A DNA stretch of 7,669 nt. Source: DAOQTX01 sp035340715. GTDB taxonomy: Bacteria; Bacteroidota; Bacteroidia; AKYH767-A; OLB10. Each line of letters opens with the position of its first letter. Position 1 is the first letter of the stretch. Below, in pieces: positions 7,244 through 7,669 of this stretch. The notes beneath the pieces were generated by a model. The model made no database searches. It had not been told where the DNA came from and saw only the letters and a program-made list of their open reading frames with translations. The position numbers and the translations under genes were made by a program. The stretch is from contig DAOQTX010000073.1 of assembly GCA_035340715.1 (NCBI GenBank), positions 1 through 7,669 on the forward strand, given 5' to 3'.

Positions 7244-7669
7244 ATGTTTACCGGAATTATTGAAACCTTAGGTCAAGTACTTCGAATTGAAAGAGAAGGA
7301 AGCAACATACATTTTAATATTGCCTGTGCCTTTCTTAACGAGTTAAAGGTCGATCAAAGTGTGGCGCATAACGGAGTTTGTTTAACGGTTACACAAATTC
7401 ATGACGATCATTATACCGTAACAGCCATTGAAGAAACCATACGATTAAGCAATTTATCCTTGCTCCGAGAAGGAGATGATATCAATTTGGAACGAGCCGT
7501 AAAATTTGAGCAAAGAATGGACGGACATCTTGTTCAAGGACATGTTGATGGCACGGCTGAAGTATCATATATTGAAATAAAAAACGGTAGTCACGAATTT
7601 ACATTTACCCATTCACCACATAAAAAGTTTATCCATATTGATAAAGGTTCCGTATGTATAAATGGAGTT
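7244..7669 (+). CDS. ribE: Riboflavin synthase, alpha chain, N-terminal 142 residues (3' end beyond right edge)
   Basis: Riboflavin synthase transfers a four-carbon unit between two 6,7-dimethyl-8-ribityllumazine molecules to give riboflavin, the last step before FMN and FAD. The 142 visible residues are about 70% of the usual length of about 200. The first lumazine-binding barrel carries the invariant MFTGIIE start, SVAHNGVCLTVT (39-50), EETIRLSNLS (60-69), INLERAV (76-82) and HLVQGHVDGT (91-100). The second barrel begins after that, and KGSVCINGV (134-142) mirrors the first-barrel NGVCLT segment just before the window ends, showing the internal duplication typical of the family. The ATG lies 6 bases after the stop of the secreted-protein gene. 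A weak AGG (7236-7238) overlaps that stop, but it is not a convincing Shine-Dalgarno. Tight spacing implies cotranscription with mqnC and the cargo gene, though an internal promoter within the long upstream gene cannot be excluded. The ribE symbol follows common Bacteroidota usage; the same enzyme is ribC in E. coli. Confidence 0.96.
   Translation, partial: MFTGIIETLGQVLRIEREGSNIHFNIACAFLNELKVDQSVAHNGVCLTVTQIHDDHYTVTAIEETIRLSNLSLLREGDDINLERAVKFEQRMDGHLVQGHVDGTAEVSYIEIKNGSHEFTFTHSPHKKFIHIDKGSVCINGV

Overview
The window looks like chromosomal DNA of a member of the Bacteroidota. The evidence is its AT-rich composition, the general lack of Shine-Dalgarno sequences before well-supported start codons, a TAnnTTTG-type promoter element, and above all an 875-residue exported protein that ends in a type IX secretion (T9SS) type B, 'gliding motility-associated' C-terminal domain. 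The genus cannot be fixed from this sequence. The futalosine-pathway gene mqnC argues against lineages that make menaquinone only by the classical Men route.

The layout is two divergent, tightly packed gene groups around one short intergenic region (3367-3480). Leftward (minus strand) run an M17 leucyl aminopeptidase (3366-1915), pdxA for vitamin B6 synthesis (1915-854) and aspS, aspartyl-tRNA synthetase, which runs off the left edge. The first pair overlaps by one base (TAATG) and the second pair abuts with no bases between stop and start, so this looks like one transcription unit. Rightward (plus strand) run mqnC (3481-4605), the T9SS cargo protein (4610-7237) and ribE, riboflavin synthase, which runs off the right edge. 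The gaps are 4 and 6 bases, again consistent with one operon.

The central intergenic region carries a perfect 7-bp inverted repeat whose two arms coincide with outward-facing promoter-like -7 elements. This suggests compact back-to-back promoters that may compete with each other.

Functionally the window is mostly housekeeping: translation (aspS), peptide turnover (M17), and cofactor synthesis (PLP via pdxA, menaquinone via mqnC, riboflavin via ribE). The outlier is the large secreted multidomain protein between two cofactor genes. It has a PKD-like N-terminal region, Ig/cadherin-like modules, about four fibronectin type III-like modules and the T9SS sorting domain. It is the least understood gene here. 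I see no mobile element, CRISPR array, RNA gene or phage gene, no gene-free stretch over 300 bases, and no convincing evidence of an undescribed system; the findings are modest.
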